In this document: positions 33,624 to 42,902 of the stretch, piece after piece
How positions within the stretch are numbered: position 1 is the first letter of the stretch
Layout: every line of letters begins with the position of its first letter
Source of the DNA: Defluviitaleaceae bacterium
GTDB taxonomy: Bacteria > Bacillota > Clostridia > Lachnospirales > WQUN01
Length of the DNA stretch: 64,000 nucleotides
Reading direction: 5' to 3'
NCBI GenBank assembly: GCA_009781755.1
Contig: WQVD01000001.1
Location: 124,001 to 188,000 of the forward strand
Made by a program: the position numbers and the translations under genes
Notes under the pieces: model-generated
What the model saw: only the letters and a program-made list of their open reading frames with translations
What the model was told of the DNA's origin: nothing
Database searches by the model: none

Positions 33624-34454
33624 TTAAGTTAGATTCGCTAGGATTTCATGATATCGCTTCGTCGCCAATTCGCTGGGTTGCCCTTTCTTGCAAAAGGATA
33701 ACTTCGCGAGCTTGGGAACATTGCGCTCAATTACAACCATGCCGTCCGCCAATTTATCTTGCAACGCGCGTAATGCTTCCACAAAACGCGCGTCTTTTTT
33801 TACCATGTCATAGAACGACAGCACATATACATATTGAAACAAGTTATACCCCCACAACGGGTATTCCACTTGCATAAACCTTGACCCCATCCCGTATTGG
33901 CACGGGCCGATGGGCTTTTTTATCGTCCAATGGGTCAGCAAAAATTCCACGGCGCGGTCAAGTTTGGGTTCGTTGTTCAAATACGCGGTATGGCGGAAAG
34001 CATCCAGGATATTTAACGTAGGCAACGGATTGGAATACTCCGTTTCGGGGCCGCGCCCGTAGGAGAATTTAATGCAACGCCAGCCACCATCATCCCAAGG
34101 GGTATCCAGCAAGTGGCGCAATGTGGTTTGTATGCGTTCATCGGTGGCATAACCGAGGCGGCACATCAGACTTACGGCGTATGCGGTATGGCACGGCAAA
34201 ATCCCCCCACTCGGATAAATCTTGAACCGCCCGTCCGCACGCCACACACTAAAAAACAAATCCGCCACCGCCACCAAGATAGGGTCGGTCGAGTCCATCC
34301 CCAATTCCAACAGCATCAGCGCACTGTCCATACACGAAAAGGGCGAACCCTTGACCAACCGCTTATCCGCAGTCGTCCAAAAATCCGCCCCCAAATCGTG
34401 CCTGTGCGATAAAATAATATCAACGTCGCTTTGATATTTCGGGTCGATGGCCAT
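33624..34454 (-). CDS. Alpha/alpha-toroid (terpenoid-cyclase/prenyltransferase-like) protein
   Basis: 276 residues, no signal peptide. Repeated helical hairpins with glycine-rich turns (DGGWRCIKFSYGRG, GMGSRFMQVEYPLWGYN) suggest the six-hairpin toroid seen in squalene cyclases, prenyltransferases and transcobalamin. The usual catalytic Asp-rich motif of cyclases (DxDD) is not visible, so this is probably not a cyclase. It begins ten bases after the GNAT gene on the same strand. A secreted toroid encoded at 58855 is part of the cobalamin operon, but this protein lacks any export signal. Confidence 0.6.
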   Translation of the reverse strand: MAIDPKYQSDVDIILSHRHDLGADFWTTADKRLVKGSPFSCMDSALMLLELGMDSTDPILVAVADLFFSVWRADGRFKIYPSGGILPCHTAYAVSLMCRLGYATDERIQTTLRHLLDTPWDDGGWRCIKFSYGRGPETEYSNPLPTLNILDAFRHTAYLNNEPKLDRAVEFLLTHWTIKKPIGPCQYGMGSRFMQVEYPLWGYNLFQYVYVLSFYDMVKKDARFVEALRALQDKLADGMVVIERNVPKLAKLSFCKKGQPSELATKRYHEILANLT

Positions 34455-34464
34455 TTTTATCGCC

Positions 34465-35022
34465 TCATTTTTGAATAAATTCTTCCCTCGTCAAACGAAA
34501 ATGCAGCTCATCAGGCAATTGCGCATGCAGATAAAATCCGTTCTTTTCAAAAATGCGCATTGACCTTTTATTCATTTCACTCGTAATGCCGTACAGCACG
34601 TCAGTGCTTTCTACATTAAATGCGAAGTCCGCCAGCATCCGCACCACTTCAAACCCAACGCCCCTGCCCCAAAAGGATTTTTCACCGATCAAGATGTCAA
34701 TGCGGCGCACGTCCGTTTTATCCGCGTACTTTTCAAGCACATAATCCAAATTCATTTTACATAAAAGACATTCGCCAATGGGTTGGCCGTCAACGAGTAT
34801 CAGAAAGGTGTACCCGCACGATGAAGTTTCGTTGTAGATTTCGCGGACGGTTTCTTCATCGTAGCCTTCGGTGTCGGGGCCATCTTCCCAATACATTACT
34901 TCGACGTCTGCGTTCCATTTATAAAGCAAACCCAAATGCGCGTCTGCCAGCGGAATCAATTGGATGTTAAAGTCGTTCGTTGCTCCTTCAAGCGTTATGC
35001 CATGTGGTTGGATAACGCTCAT
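34465..35022 (-). CDS. GNAT-family N-acetyltransferase
   Basis: 185 residues. The acetyl-CoA loop is [10 protein letters not shown] and the C-terminal [12 protein letters not shown] completes the fold. It is a paralogue of the protein at 30973 ([11 protein letters not shown] versus IIRPHGTMLRG; LYKWNAD in both). It starts with ATGA over the metK stop, so it is co-transcribed with metK under the SAM riboswitch. Confidence 0.85.
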   Translation of the reverse strand: MSVIQPHGITLEGATNDFNIQLIPLADAHLGLLYKWNADVEVMYWEDGPDTEGYDEETVREIYNETSSCGYTFLILVDGQPIGECLLCKMNLDYVLEKYADKTDVRRIDILIGEKSFWGRGVGFEVVRMLADFAFNVESTDVLYGITSEMNKRSMRIFEKNGFYLHAQLPDELHFRLTREEFIQK

Positions 35023-36191
35023 ATACCGCTGTCCATTTTTAATGCTTCGGCTTTATCCACGACTTCCCACGGCAGGTCAATGTCCGTGCGGCCAAAATGC
35101 CCGTATGCCGCCGTTTGCTTGTAAATCGGGCGGCGCAGGTCAAAGTGCCTGATGATTGCCGATGGCCGCAAGTCGAAGTGTTTATTCACCAATTCGGTAA
35201 TTTTCTCATCGGTGATTTTGCCCGTACCTTTGGTATTAACATTGATGGATACAGGCTTGGCCACGCCAATGGCGTATGCAACTTGCACCTCGCAATGACG
35301 CGCCAATCCCGCGGCTACAATGTTCTTGGCAATATAACGCGCCGCATAACACGCCGAACGGTCTACCTTCGTTGGGTCTTTGCCTGAGAATGCCCCACCG
35401 CCATGCGCCGCATACCCGCCGTAGGTGTCCACAATAATCTTGCGTCCGGTCAATCCGGCATCACCCACCGGCCCGCCAATAACAAAACGCCCCGTGGGGT
35501 TAATAAGGTATTTCGTATCTGCGGTAAGAAGACGGGCCGGTAACGTCGGCGTTATGACATGTACCATCATATCGCGTTGGATTTGCTCCGCTGTTGCTTC
35601 GGGGTTATGTTGAGTTGAAAGTACCACCGCTGTAATTGCCACAGGTTGATTATTGTCGTCGTATAACACGGTTACTTGCGTCTTGCCATCGGGGCGTAAG
35701 TACTTGAGCGTGCCGTCCTTACGCACTTCCGTCAAGCGTCGCGCCAGTTTGTGCGACAGTGCGATAGGTAACGGCATCAGCTCCGGTGTTTCGTCGCATG
35801 CATAGCCAAACATCATGCCTTGATCGCCCGCGCCGGTATCGCCTTCTTCACCGCCACGTGTTTCCAATGCATCGTCCACTCCTTGCGCTATATCGGGTGA
35901 TTGACCCGATAGCGATACCAATACCGCGCACGTATCAGCATCAAATCCCATGTCTGCGCCCACATAACCAATGCCGCGTATTGTTTCGCGCACGATGTCT
36001 TGGACTTCAACGTAGCATGATGTGGTGATTTCGCCCATGACCAGCACCAAGCCAGTGGTAGCCGCAACTTCACAAGCCACGCGCGCATCGGGGTCTTTGG
36101 ATAGGATGGCATCCAATACAGCATCACTGATTTGGTCGCACATTTTGTCGGGGTGCCCTTCGGTTACTGATTCTGATGTAAATAATTTCAT
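35019..36191 (-). CDS. metK: S-adenosylmethionine synthetase
   Basis: 390 residues. Signature motifs are [12 protein letters not shown] (N-terminus), [12 protein letters not shown] (ATP binding) and [16 protein letters not shown] (phosphate loop). It makes SAM from methionine and ATP. The start is the ATG with GGAGG seven bases upstream; the longer frame extends into the riboswitch terminator and is rejected. The leader is a SAM-I riboswitch, so expression should fall when SAM is plentiful. Confidence 0.98.
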   Translation of the reverse strand: MKLFTSESVTEGHPDKMCDQISDAVLDAILSKDPDARVACEVAATTGLVLVMGEITTSCYVEVQDIVRETIRGIGYVGADMGFDADTCAVLVSLSGQSPDIAQGVDDALETRGGEEGDTGAGDQGMMFGYACDETPELMPLPIALSHKLARRLTEVRKDGTLKYLRPDGKTQVTVLYDDNNQPVAITAVVLSTQHNPEATAEQIQRDMMVHVITPTLPARLLTADTKYLINPTGRFVIGGPVGDAGLTGRKIIVDTYGGYAAHGGGAFSGKDPTKVDRSACYAARYIAKNIVAAGLARHCEVQVAYAIGVAKPVSINVNTKGTGKITDEKITELVNKHFDLRPSAIIRHFDLRRPIYKQTAAYGHFGRTDIDLPWEVVDKAEALKMDSGI

Positions 36192-36204
36192 GTTCTTTCC
36201 TCCA

Positions 36205-36233
36205 AATAAAAACAGCCCTCTACAGGGCTTTAT
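36205..36233 (-). terminator. Riboswitch-controlled terminator of metK
   Basis: AAAGCCCT and AGGGCT pair with a TGTAG-like loop, followed by GTTTTTATTT, on the minus strand just before the metK ribosome binding site. Confidence 0.85.
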
Positions 36234-36246
36234 TTTGTACAATCGT

Positions 36247-36353
36247 CACATCTTCCGGAGCGCGTAGCCGCCGGGGGAGTTAGCACCATATGATTAATTT
36301 TCACTGGTTGCCGGGTTTCACAGGGCCCTGATCCCTCCACCTCTCTGGATGCA
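36247..36353 (-). ncRNA. SAM-I (S-box) riboswitch
   Basis: On the minus strand the leader reads AGAGAGGTGGAGGGA, then GGCCCTGTGAAACCCGGCAA, then GGTGCTAACTCC, all conserved S-box core elements in the right order. P1 can form between GCATC at the 5' end and GATGT at the 3' end. The terminator at 36205 is the expression platform. It controls metK and the GNAT gene. Confidence 0.93.
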
Positions 36354-36412
36354 TATGAAGTTGTCCACAGCATATTAACAAAAATTATCCACATGTCAAC
36401 AAGCAAAAAAAT

Positions 36413-36457
36413 CATTGCCAACCCAAGCAATCTATGATACGATGCGCCTTGGCAATG
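36413..36457 (+). promoter_or_regulatory. Stem in the leader of the rimP-infB operon
   Basis: CATTGCCAA and TTGGCAATG are perfect inverted repeats enclosing 27 bases. They lie upstream of the palindrome at 36467 and could be part of one folded leader. Confidence 0.4.
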
Positions 36458-36466
36458 TATGCGATG

Positions 36467-36490
36467 AAGAGTGGGTGCGCACCCACTCTT
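36467..36490 (+). promoter_or_regulatory. Perfect 24-bp palindrome ahead of rimP, possible attenuator
   Basis: AAGAGTGGGTGC followed by its exact reverse complement, then TCATTTTAGG. The T stretch is weak, so it is a partial terminator at best; it might also be a protein binding site. It ends 26 bases before the rimP start. Confidence 0.5.
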
Positions 36491-36515
36491 TCATTTTAGG
36501 AGGCACTAGCAATCG

Positions 36516-37016
36516 ATGGCGGACAAATTAACCCTATTAACCGACTTGCTGACTCCCATAGCCCAAGCCAATGAAGTCTCACTATATGATATAGAACTCG
36601 TGCGCGAAGGCGGGGAAAAAATTCTACGCATTTACATTGACAAAGAAAATCACAACGATCCCGCATCTGATGATCCCATATTGCACGGCGGAGTAGATTT
36701 AAACGATTGCGAACGATTTTCACGCGCAGCGGAAGCCGTATTGGATGCCCACGACCCCATCCCCGACGCTTATGCATTAGAAGTAAGCTCTCCCGGTATT
36801 GAGCGCAAACTTACCCGCGACGCACACTTTTCCCGATACATCGGCCACAAAGTCCAATTGCGATTATATGCCCCGTTGGAAGGCCGCAAAAATTTCAAGG
36901 GCATCCTAGCTGCATTCGAAAATAAAATTCTTTCATTAAAAATAGAAACTGATCCACTTATAAAAATCTCCCGCGAGTCCATAGCGTCTTGCAAATTGGT
37001 AGTTTTTGACGAATAA
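36516..37016 (+). CDS. rimP: Ribosome maturation factor RimP
   Basis: 166 residues, two-domain RimP fold: N-terminal alpha/beta part (YDIELVREGGEKILRIYIDKE, DCERFSRAAEAVLD, YALEVSSPGIERKL) and C-terminal SH3-like part. It assists 30S assembly. First gene of the nusA-infB operon. AGGAGG is twelve bases upstream of the ATG, slightly far. Confidence 0.95.
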   Translation: MADKLTLLTDLLTPIAQANEVSLYDIELVREGGEKILRIYIDKENHNDPASDDPILHGGVDLNDCERFSRAAEAVLDAHDPIPDAYALEVSSPGIERKLTRDAHFSRYIGHKVQLRLYAPLEGRKNFKGILAAFENKILSLKIETDPLIKISRESIASCKLVVFDE

Positions 37017-37051
37017 TACACAAGCACATAAACAAGGAGGCACCGCACCCC

Positions 37052-38335
37052 ATGGACAACGGCAGGGAATTAATTGCGGCCATTGCGCAAGTCGCACAGG
37101 AAAAAGGAATTGACAAAGAAATCATATTCGAAGCCATAGAAGCTTCGCTGGTGTCTGCTTGCAAACGCCAATACGGACAACAGGCCACCTTACGCGTTAC
37201 CATAGACCGCGAAGATGGCCGCTACATTGTGTACTTGCAAAAAACTGCCGTAGCCGAAGTCGAGGACGAAGAAACACAAATGACCCTCGAAGAAGCACGC
37301 AAACTAAACAAAAAGTATGAAATAGATGACATTGTTGAATATATCGTAACGCCCAAAGACTTCGGACGCATTGCTGCGCAAACTGCCAAGCAAGTCGTCT
37401 TACAAAAAATCCGCGAAGCCGAACGTGATCGCCTTTACAACGAATTCATCACCAAAGAACATGATGTAGTCACTGCAATTGTACAACGCCGTGACCGCCG
37501 CAATGTAATTGTTAGCTTGGGCGGCTTAGATGCAATGCTCCCCGCAGGTGAACAAATGCCACGCGAACGTTACGAATTTGGTGACCGCATCAAAGTATAT
37601 GTAATGGAAGTTACGCAAAGCAGCAAAGGTCCGTTGGTACAAGTAAGCCGCAATCATCCCGACTTATTACGCCGTTTGTTTGAGCAAGAAGTACCGGAAA
37701 TTTTCGACGGCGTGGTAGAAGTTAAATCCGTAGCGCGGGAATCGGGCAGCCGTTCCAAAGTAGCGGTGCATACCGTTCATCCGCATGTGGATCCCATTGG
37801 GTCCTGTGTAGGTCAAGGCGGCCAACGTATCAATATTATCAGCGGCGAACTCCGTGGCGAAAAACTTGACATCATCATGTACAATCCCGACCCGGCAAAA
37901 TTTATTGCTGCCGCATTAAGCCCCAGTAAAGTCGTGACCGTAGCTGTCAATCCATATGGCTTGCCTGAAGCACGCGTAATTGTGCCTGACCATCAACTGT
38001 CTTTGGCCATCGGCAAGGAAGGGCAAAATGCCCGCTTGGCTGCACGCCTGACCGGTTGGAAAATCGACATACGAAACGAATCGCAATCACGCGGCACGGA
38101 TTTCCTCGTATTTGAAGAACCCGAATTCCTGCCCGAAGATGTTAATACAGAAACCGTCACGCAACCTGAAGGCGAATACTACGACGACGAGTATTACGAC
38201 GACGAAGAATACTACGACGATGACGAATATTATGATGACGATGAATATTATGACGATGACGAATACTACGACGATGAATACTACGAAGAAACCGAAGCAG
38301 CCGCAAAAACACCCGAAGAAAAACCGGCACAATGA
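37052..38335 (+). CDS. nusA: Transcription termination/antitermination factor NusA with acidic Tyr-rich tail
   Basis: 427 residues. The N-terminal RNA-polymerase-binding domain, S1 domain (about 135-200), and two KH domains (DPIGSCVGQGGQRI and LAIGKEGQNARLAARL) are normal. From about residue 370 the protein has an unusual tail of repeated EYYDDD/E units followed by an Ala/Glu/Pro stretch. Firmicute NusA normally ends near the KH domains. The tail is highly acidic and cannot be a standard AR domain. Confidence 0.96.
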   Translation: MDNGRELIAAIAQVAQEKGIDKEIIFEAIEASLVSACKRQYGQQATLRVTIDREDGRYIVYLQKTAVAEVEDEETQMTLEEARKLNKKYEIDDIVEYIVTPKDFGRIAAQTAKQVVLQKIREAERDRLYNEFITKEHDVVTAIVQRRDRRNVIVSLGGLDAMLPAGEQMPRERYEFGDRIKVYVMEVTQSSKGPLVQVSRNHPDLLRRLFEQEVPEIFDGVVEVKSVARESGSRSKVAVHTVHPHVDPIGSCVGQGGQRINIISGELRGEKLDIIMYNPDPAKFIAAALSPSKVVTVAVNPYGLPEARVIVPDHQLSLAIGKEGQNARLAARLTGWKIDIRNESQSRGTDFLVFEEPEFLPEDVNTETVTQPEGEYYDDEYYDDEEYYDDDEYYDDDEYYDDDEYYDDEYYEETEAAAKTPEEKPAQ

Positions 38336-38562
38336 AAAAAATCCCGCAGCGCAAATGCGTGGGTTGCCACCAAATGTTTGACAAATCCGTTCTTTTGCGG
38401 GTTTTCAAAGATAAAAGCGGCCAAGGACGCAGTGCTTATATATGTAATAGCGCATCATGCATTGAGCAAGCCCGCAAAACAAAGGGCATCGAACGCTCAC
38501 TAAAACAAGCAATATCAATTGATTTGTACGAAAATCTATTTAAAAATATGCTTGGGGGTTAA
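38332..38562 (+). CDS. rnpM: RNase P modulator RnpM (YlxR family)
   Basis: 76 residues. RKCVGCHQMF and YICNSASCIEQARK are the family signature. The protein binds RNase P RNA in Bacillus. It overlaps nusA by ATGA. The YlxQ (L7Ae-like) gene that often follows is absent here; infB comes next. Confidence 0.93.
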   Translation: MKKIPQRKCVGCHQMFDKSVLLRVFKDKSGQGRSAYICNSASCIEQARKTKGIERSLKQAISIDLYENLFKNMLGG

Positions 38563-38571
38563 CGAGCGACC

Positions 38572-41538
38572 GTGAGTAACCAATTAAACAGCAACACCGA
38601 TAGCGCAAATTCAACGCGCATCGTAGAAAATGCAACACCTCAAACTGAAGGGCCAACCACCATATCAACCGAAAGACGTCCACGTCCGGTAGATGCGGAG
38701 GGTAATCCCATTCCGCGCCGCCCACGCCCGGTAGATGCCGATGGCAATCCTATTCCCCCGCGTCCACGTCCGGTAGATGCACAGGGCAATCCACTTCCGC
38801 GCCGCCCGCGCCCGGTAGATGCCGATGGCAATCCTATTCCGCCGCGCCCACGCGTTGATGCAGACGGCAATCCACTTCCGCGCCGCCCGCGCCCAATGGA
38901 TGCAGAGGGTAAACCCATTCCACCGCGTCCGCGTGTTGATGCCGATGGCAATCCCCTACCCCGTAGACCACGTCCGGTAGATGCCGATGGCAATCCAATA
39001 CCTCCGCGCCCGCGTGTTGATGCGGATGGCAACCTTTTGCCGCGTCGTCCGCGCCCAGTAGATGCCGATGGCAATCCCATTCCGCCACGCCCACGCGTTG
39101 ATGTTGAAGGCAATCCATTACCGCGTCGTCCGCGACCGGTCATTACGGATGGCAATCCCCCAGCCCCAAGCCAACAAACCGCTCCCCCCAAAAATGAAGC
39201 GGCAGCCCAACCTGCCGAGAATATACCGCGTTCCAGTAATCCCGACCGCCCTGCGCCACGCCCAATCACGCCACGTCCTGTTGGCGATAGACCCGCTCCA
39301 CGACCAATAAGCGGAGCAAGTCGTCCAATGAGCGACAGGCCTCCACGCCCAATGGGCGATAGACCCCCGCGCCCGATAGGTGATCGCCCCCCACGTCCCA
39401 TGGGTGATAGACCGCCCCGACCTGCGGGAGCCGGTGGATTCCGTCCAGGCGGCGGCGCACCCCGCCTTGGTGGTGCCCCCGGTGGGTTTAGACAAAGCGG
39501 GCCGGGTGCTCCGCGCCCCGGAGGCGCACCCGGTGGATTCCGTTCCGGCTCGGGTGGCTCTCCTTCACGTGGCGGCCTTCCCAAGCCTTTAACCAAAACA
39601 GAACCCAGCAAAGACGACCGCAAGGCACAATGGAGTCGCGATTCCCAAGCGCGTACAGCAAGCAAAGACCGCAAGGATAACGACCGCAAGGAAAACCGCC
39701 AAGGCCAAGGTTTCGACCGCAGGGGCAACCGCGCTACCGGCCCTAAAAAAGTTAAAAAAGTTATGCCTGCATTCGTAGCACCTGTCATTACACAAATCAC
39801 AGTCGCTACAGAAATCACGGTACGCGATTTGGCGGAAAAATTATTCCGTTCAAATGCGGACATCATTAAAATCCTTATGAAAAAAGGCTTGATGGTGACC
39901 GCCAATCAATTGATTGACTTTGATACAGCATCACATGTAGCCGAGCAATTTGATGTACTTGTAGAAGAATACGTAGAAGTAGATGTTTTCGAACAAGCAT
40001 TTTCTGCCAAACAAGATGACCAAAGCGAATTGGTATCGCGTCCGCCGGTTGTAGTAGTCATGGGTCATGTCGATCATGGTAAAACATCACTGCTGGACGT
40101 TATCCGCAACGCCAATGTGCAATCCGGCGAAGCCGGCGGCATCACACAACACATTGGTGCATATTCAACAGTGGTAAACAACAAAGCAATCACGTTCTTA
40201 GACACTCCGGGGCATGAGGCCTTTACGGCCATGCGTATGCGCGGTGCCCAAGTGACGGACATTGCGATTCTTGTAGTGGCGGCGGATGACGGTGTCATGC
40301 CGCAAACCATCGAAGCGATTAACCATGCCAACGCTGCAGAAGTGGATATTATCGTAGCTATCACAATGATGGATAAACCCTCCGCCAACCCCGATCGCGT
40401 CAGACAACAACTTACCGACCATGGCTTGCAACCCGAAGGTTGGGGCGGGCAAACCATAACCGTAGGCGTTTCGGCATTAAAAAAAGAAGGTATTGATACT
40501 TTATTGGAAATGATTTTACTCGTTTCTGAAATGAAGGAATTGAAAGCTAACCCCAAGAAATCTGCACGCGGTAGTATAATTGAAGCGAAGCTGGACAAAG
40601 GCCGCGGTCCTGTTGCGACCGTTTTGGTACAAGAAGGCACGCTTAGGGTCGGTGATCCGGTAGTAGCCGGCGCCAGCCATGGTAAAATCCGCGCAATGAT
40701 AGATGGGCATGGCCGCGCATTAAAAGAAGCCGGACCTTCTACGCCTGTAGAAATTATTGGCTTGCATGATGTACCTGTCACAGGTGATATTCTCTATACT
40801 GCCGCCAATGAACGCCAAGCGCGCCAACTTTCCGAATCCGTTGTAGCCAAAGGGCGCGAAACGCTATTAAAGAGCACGCAGGGTAAAGTCTCGTTGGATG
40901 ATTTGTTCAACCAAATCCAAGCCGGGCAAGTTAAAGACTTGAATGTTGTCGTCAAGGGCGACGTGCAAGGCTCAGTTGAAGCGCTACGTGGCTCATTGGA
41001 GAAATTGTCCAACGCGGAAGTGCGCGTGCGCACCATTCATACCGGTGTTGGTGCAGTTACAGAATCCGATGTTATGTTGGCATCGGCATCAAACGCAATT
41101 ATTCTTGGCTTCAATGTACGTCCGGATGCTTCCGCGAAAGCAACCGCCGAAACAGAAAATGTTGATATTCGCTTGTACAGCGTCATTTACTCCGCCATTG
41201 ACGATATTGAAGCGGCGATGAAGGGCATGCTTGATCCAGAATTCCGCGAGGTTGTATTGGGTCATGCTGAAATTCGTCAGATTTTCAAGGCATCAGGCAT
41301 CGGTACGATTGCGGGTTGTATGGTAATCGACGGTAAAATTACCCGTACAGCAAAAGTACGCCTCGTGCGAGATGGCCGTGTTATTTACGACGGCACGTTG
41401 GAATCGTTGAAGCGATTCAAAGACGATGCACGCGAAGTCGCTAGCGGTTACGAATGCGGTATGCACTTTAAAAATTATAACGACATCAAAGAAAACGACC
41501 GCATAGAAGCTTATATTATGGAAGAAATACCGCGATGA
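38572..41538 (+). CDS. infB: Translation initiation factor IF-2 with repeat-rich N-terminus and non-canonical G4 motif
   Basis: 988 residues, initiated by GTG. Residues about 30-200 are a run of about a dozen 14- or 15-residue units ([14 protein letters not shown] type). Residues 200-390 are Arg/Gly/Pro-rich. The IF2_N region ([10 protein letters not shown]) precedes the G domain with G1 GHVDHGKT, G3 DTPGHE and G5 VSAL. The G4 motif is TMMD where other IF-2 proteins have NKxD. Domains II and III and the fMet-tRNA-binding C-terminus ([23 protein letters not shown]) are intact. It delivers initiator tRNA to the ribosome. Confidence 0.96.
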   Translation: MSNQLNSNTDSANSTRIVENATPQTEGPTTISTERRPRPVDAEGNPIPRRPRPVDADGNPIPPRPRPVDAQGNPLPRRPRPVDADGNPIPPRPRVDADGNPLPRRPRPMDAEGKPIPPRPRVDADGNPLPRRPRPVDADGNPIPPRPRVDADGNLLPRRPRPVDADGNPIPPRPRVDVEGNPLPRRPRPVITDGNPPAPSQQTAPPKNEAAAQPAENIPRSSNPDRPAPRPITPRPVGDRPAPRPISGASRPMSDRPPRPMGDRPPRPIGDRPPRPMGDRPPRPAGAGGFRPGGGAPRLGGAPGGFRQSGPGAPRPGGAPGGFRSGSGGSPSRGGLPKPLTKTEPSKDDRKAQWSRDSQARTASKDRKDNDRKENRQGQGFDRRGNRATGPKKVKKVMPAFVAPVITQITVATEITVRDLAEKLFRSNADIIKILMKKGLMVTANQLIDFDTASHVAEQFDVLVEEYVEVDVFEQAFSAKQDDQSELVSRPPVVVVMGHVDHGKTSLLDVIRNANVQSGEAGGITQHIGAYSTVVNNKAITFLDTPGHEAFTAMRMRGAQVTDIAILVVAADDGVMPQTIEAINHANAAEVDIIVAITMMDKPSANPDRVRQQLTDHGLQPEGWGGQTITVGVSALKKEGIDTLLEMILLVSEMKELKANPKKSARGSIIEAKLDKGRGPVATVLVQEGTLRVGDPVVAGASHGKIRAMIDGHGRALKEAGPSTPVEIIGLHDVPVTGDILYTAANERQARQLSESVVAKGRETLLKSTQGKVSLDDLFNQIQAGQVKDLNVVVKGDVQGSVEALRGSLEKLSNAEVRVRTIHTGVGAVTESDVMLASASNAIILGFNVRPDASAKATAETENVDIRLYSVIYSAIDDIEAAMKGMLDPEFREVVLGHAEIRQIFKASGIGTIAGCMVIDGKITRTAKVRLVRDGRVIYDGTLESLKRFKDDAREVASGYECGMHFKNYNDIKENDRIEAYIMEEIPR

Positions 41539-41909
41539 AAAAGGGAAACACACGCCATATCCGCATCAATGATGCCATTGCACACGCTATCGCCAACGTG
41601 ATACGTTCAGAGCTGGCTGACCCTCGTGTGGGTACGGTTGTAAGCGTCACGCGCGCAGAGGTCACCACAGATTTAAAACTGTGCGACGTGTATGTGAGCA
41701 TGAGCATGACTAGTGGATCTGATGCAACGCAGCAAAACAAAGCGGTCGAATCGTTGATGGCAGCGCTGGCAAAAGCACGCGGTTTTATCCGCAAGCGTGT
41801 TGCCGAAATTGTGAACTTGCGCCATACGCCGGAAATTACGTTTATCTACGACGATTCGATTGCGCATGGCATGCGTATGCGGGCTTTGATTGAAGAGACG
41901 AATAAATAA
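41535..41909 (+). CDS. rbfA: Ribosome-binding factor A
   Basis: 124 residues, single KH-like fold: [63 protein letters not shown]. It matures the 30S subunit. It overlaps infB by ATGA. Confidence 0.96.
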   Translation: MKKGNTRHIRINDAIAHAIANVIRSELADPRVGTVVSVTRAEVTTDLKLCDVYVSMSMTSGSDATQQNKAVESLMAALAKARGFIRKRVAEIVNLRHTPEITFIYDDSIAHGMRMRALIEETNK

Positions 41910-41939
41910 TTGTAAAGTAATTATTGAGCGAGTGATGAT

Positions 41940-42902
41940 GTGGATAGCTATATTGTGATTCGTGATATTTTGTGCAGCGCGCAAAAAGTGGTTTTGGCGG
42001 GGCATGTAAACCCTGATGCAGATGCGATTGGTGCATCTTTTGGACTGGCGATGGCGTTGCATAAATTGGGAAAAGAAGTATTTGTTATGTTGGATGCGCT
42101 CCCGGAGAAGTATCATATGATTCCGGGTGCGCATTTTTTGTGGAAAAACGACGGAGAATTGCCTGAAGCGGATGTTTTCGTAGCATTAGATTGTGGAGAT
42201 TTGAGCCGCATTGGTGCAGGGCGTGCGCTGTTTGACCGCGTTGATGTGACCGTGTGCATTGATCACCATGGTACCAATATTGGATTTGCCCGTCATAACT
42301 TGATTGACGCGGAGACCTCTTCGGCTTGCGAAATGATTTATGACTTAATTGAACCGATAGTTGAAATAGATCATGACATCGCGGCGGCTTTGTATGCGGG
42401 TATCGTTAGCGATACGGGTGGCTTCCGTTTTAATCAAACAACGCCTGGTACGATGAATAAAGTGGCTCGCTTGGTAGCCACGGGCATCGCATACACAGAA
42501 ATTTACAATGAATTACTACATTATCATGCTTTCAAGTCATTAAAGGCATTGGGCATCACATTTAATAACACGCGAACCCTCATGGACGGACGAGTGATTT
42601 ATTCCGCCGTAAAGAAGTGTGAGCTTGATGCAATTAACGCAAGTTATACTGACTTGGACGGTGTCATCAAACACTTAATTAACACACGCGGCGTACAGGT
42701 TGCCATTTTTGCACACGAAAATAATAATCCGGGCGAAGTGAAGGTAAGCTTCCGTGCGCACCAATTTGATGTGGGGAATTTTGCTACGCGCTGGGGCGGC
42801 GGCGGACATAAATTAGCCGCCGGCTGCTTGGTTACCAAACCCATCGATGCCTTCATGGAAGAAATGTTGGACACATTAATTAAGGAATTGCAAAACGCGT
42901 GA
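41940..42902 (+). CDS. nrnA: DHH/DHHA1 phosphoesterase, nanoRNase/pAp phosphatase family
   Basis: 320 residues. DHH metal motifs are visible: HVNPDADAIGA, LDCGD, DHHGTN and SDTGGFRF; the DHHA1 C-terminus has GGGGHKLAAG. The family degrades nanoRNA or pAp and, in some members, cyclic di-nucleotides. The start is GTG. Its place between rbfA and truB is standard for Firmicutes. It overlaps truB by four bases. Confidence 0.93.
   Translation: MDSYIVIRDILCSAQKVVLAGHVNPDADAIGASFGLAMALHKLGKEVFVMLDALPEKYHMIPGAHFLWKNDGELPEADVFVALDCGDLSRIGAGRALFDRVDVTVCIDHHGTNIGFARHNLIDAETSSACEMIYDLIEPIVEIDHDIAAALYAGIVSDTGGFRFNQTTPGTMNKVARLVATGIAYTEIYNELLHYHAFKSLKALGITFNNTRTLMDGRVIYSAVKKCELDAINASYTDLDGVIKHLINTRGVQVAIFAHENNNPGEVKVSFRAHQFDVGNFATRWGGGGHKLAAGCLVTKPIDAFMEEMLDTLIKELQNA

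Noticed and set aside
35019-36242. Longer metK start at 36242
   Set aside because: It would place the first 17 codons inside the riboswitch terminator. The ATG at 36191 has a proper ribosome binding site and the usual N-terminus.
38690-39160. Regularly spaced repeats that might suggest a CRISPR array
   Set aside because: The repeats keep the infB reading frame, the period is about 42-45 bases with no unique spacers, and no cas genes are present.
38640-39905. 421-codon open frame on the minus strand
   Set aside because: It is the mirror image of the Arg/Pro/Gly-repeat part of infB. The long frame is a by-product of the repeat; no binding site or known domain is present.
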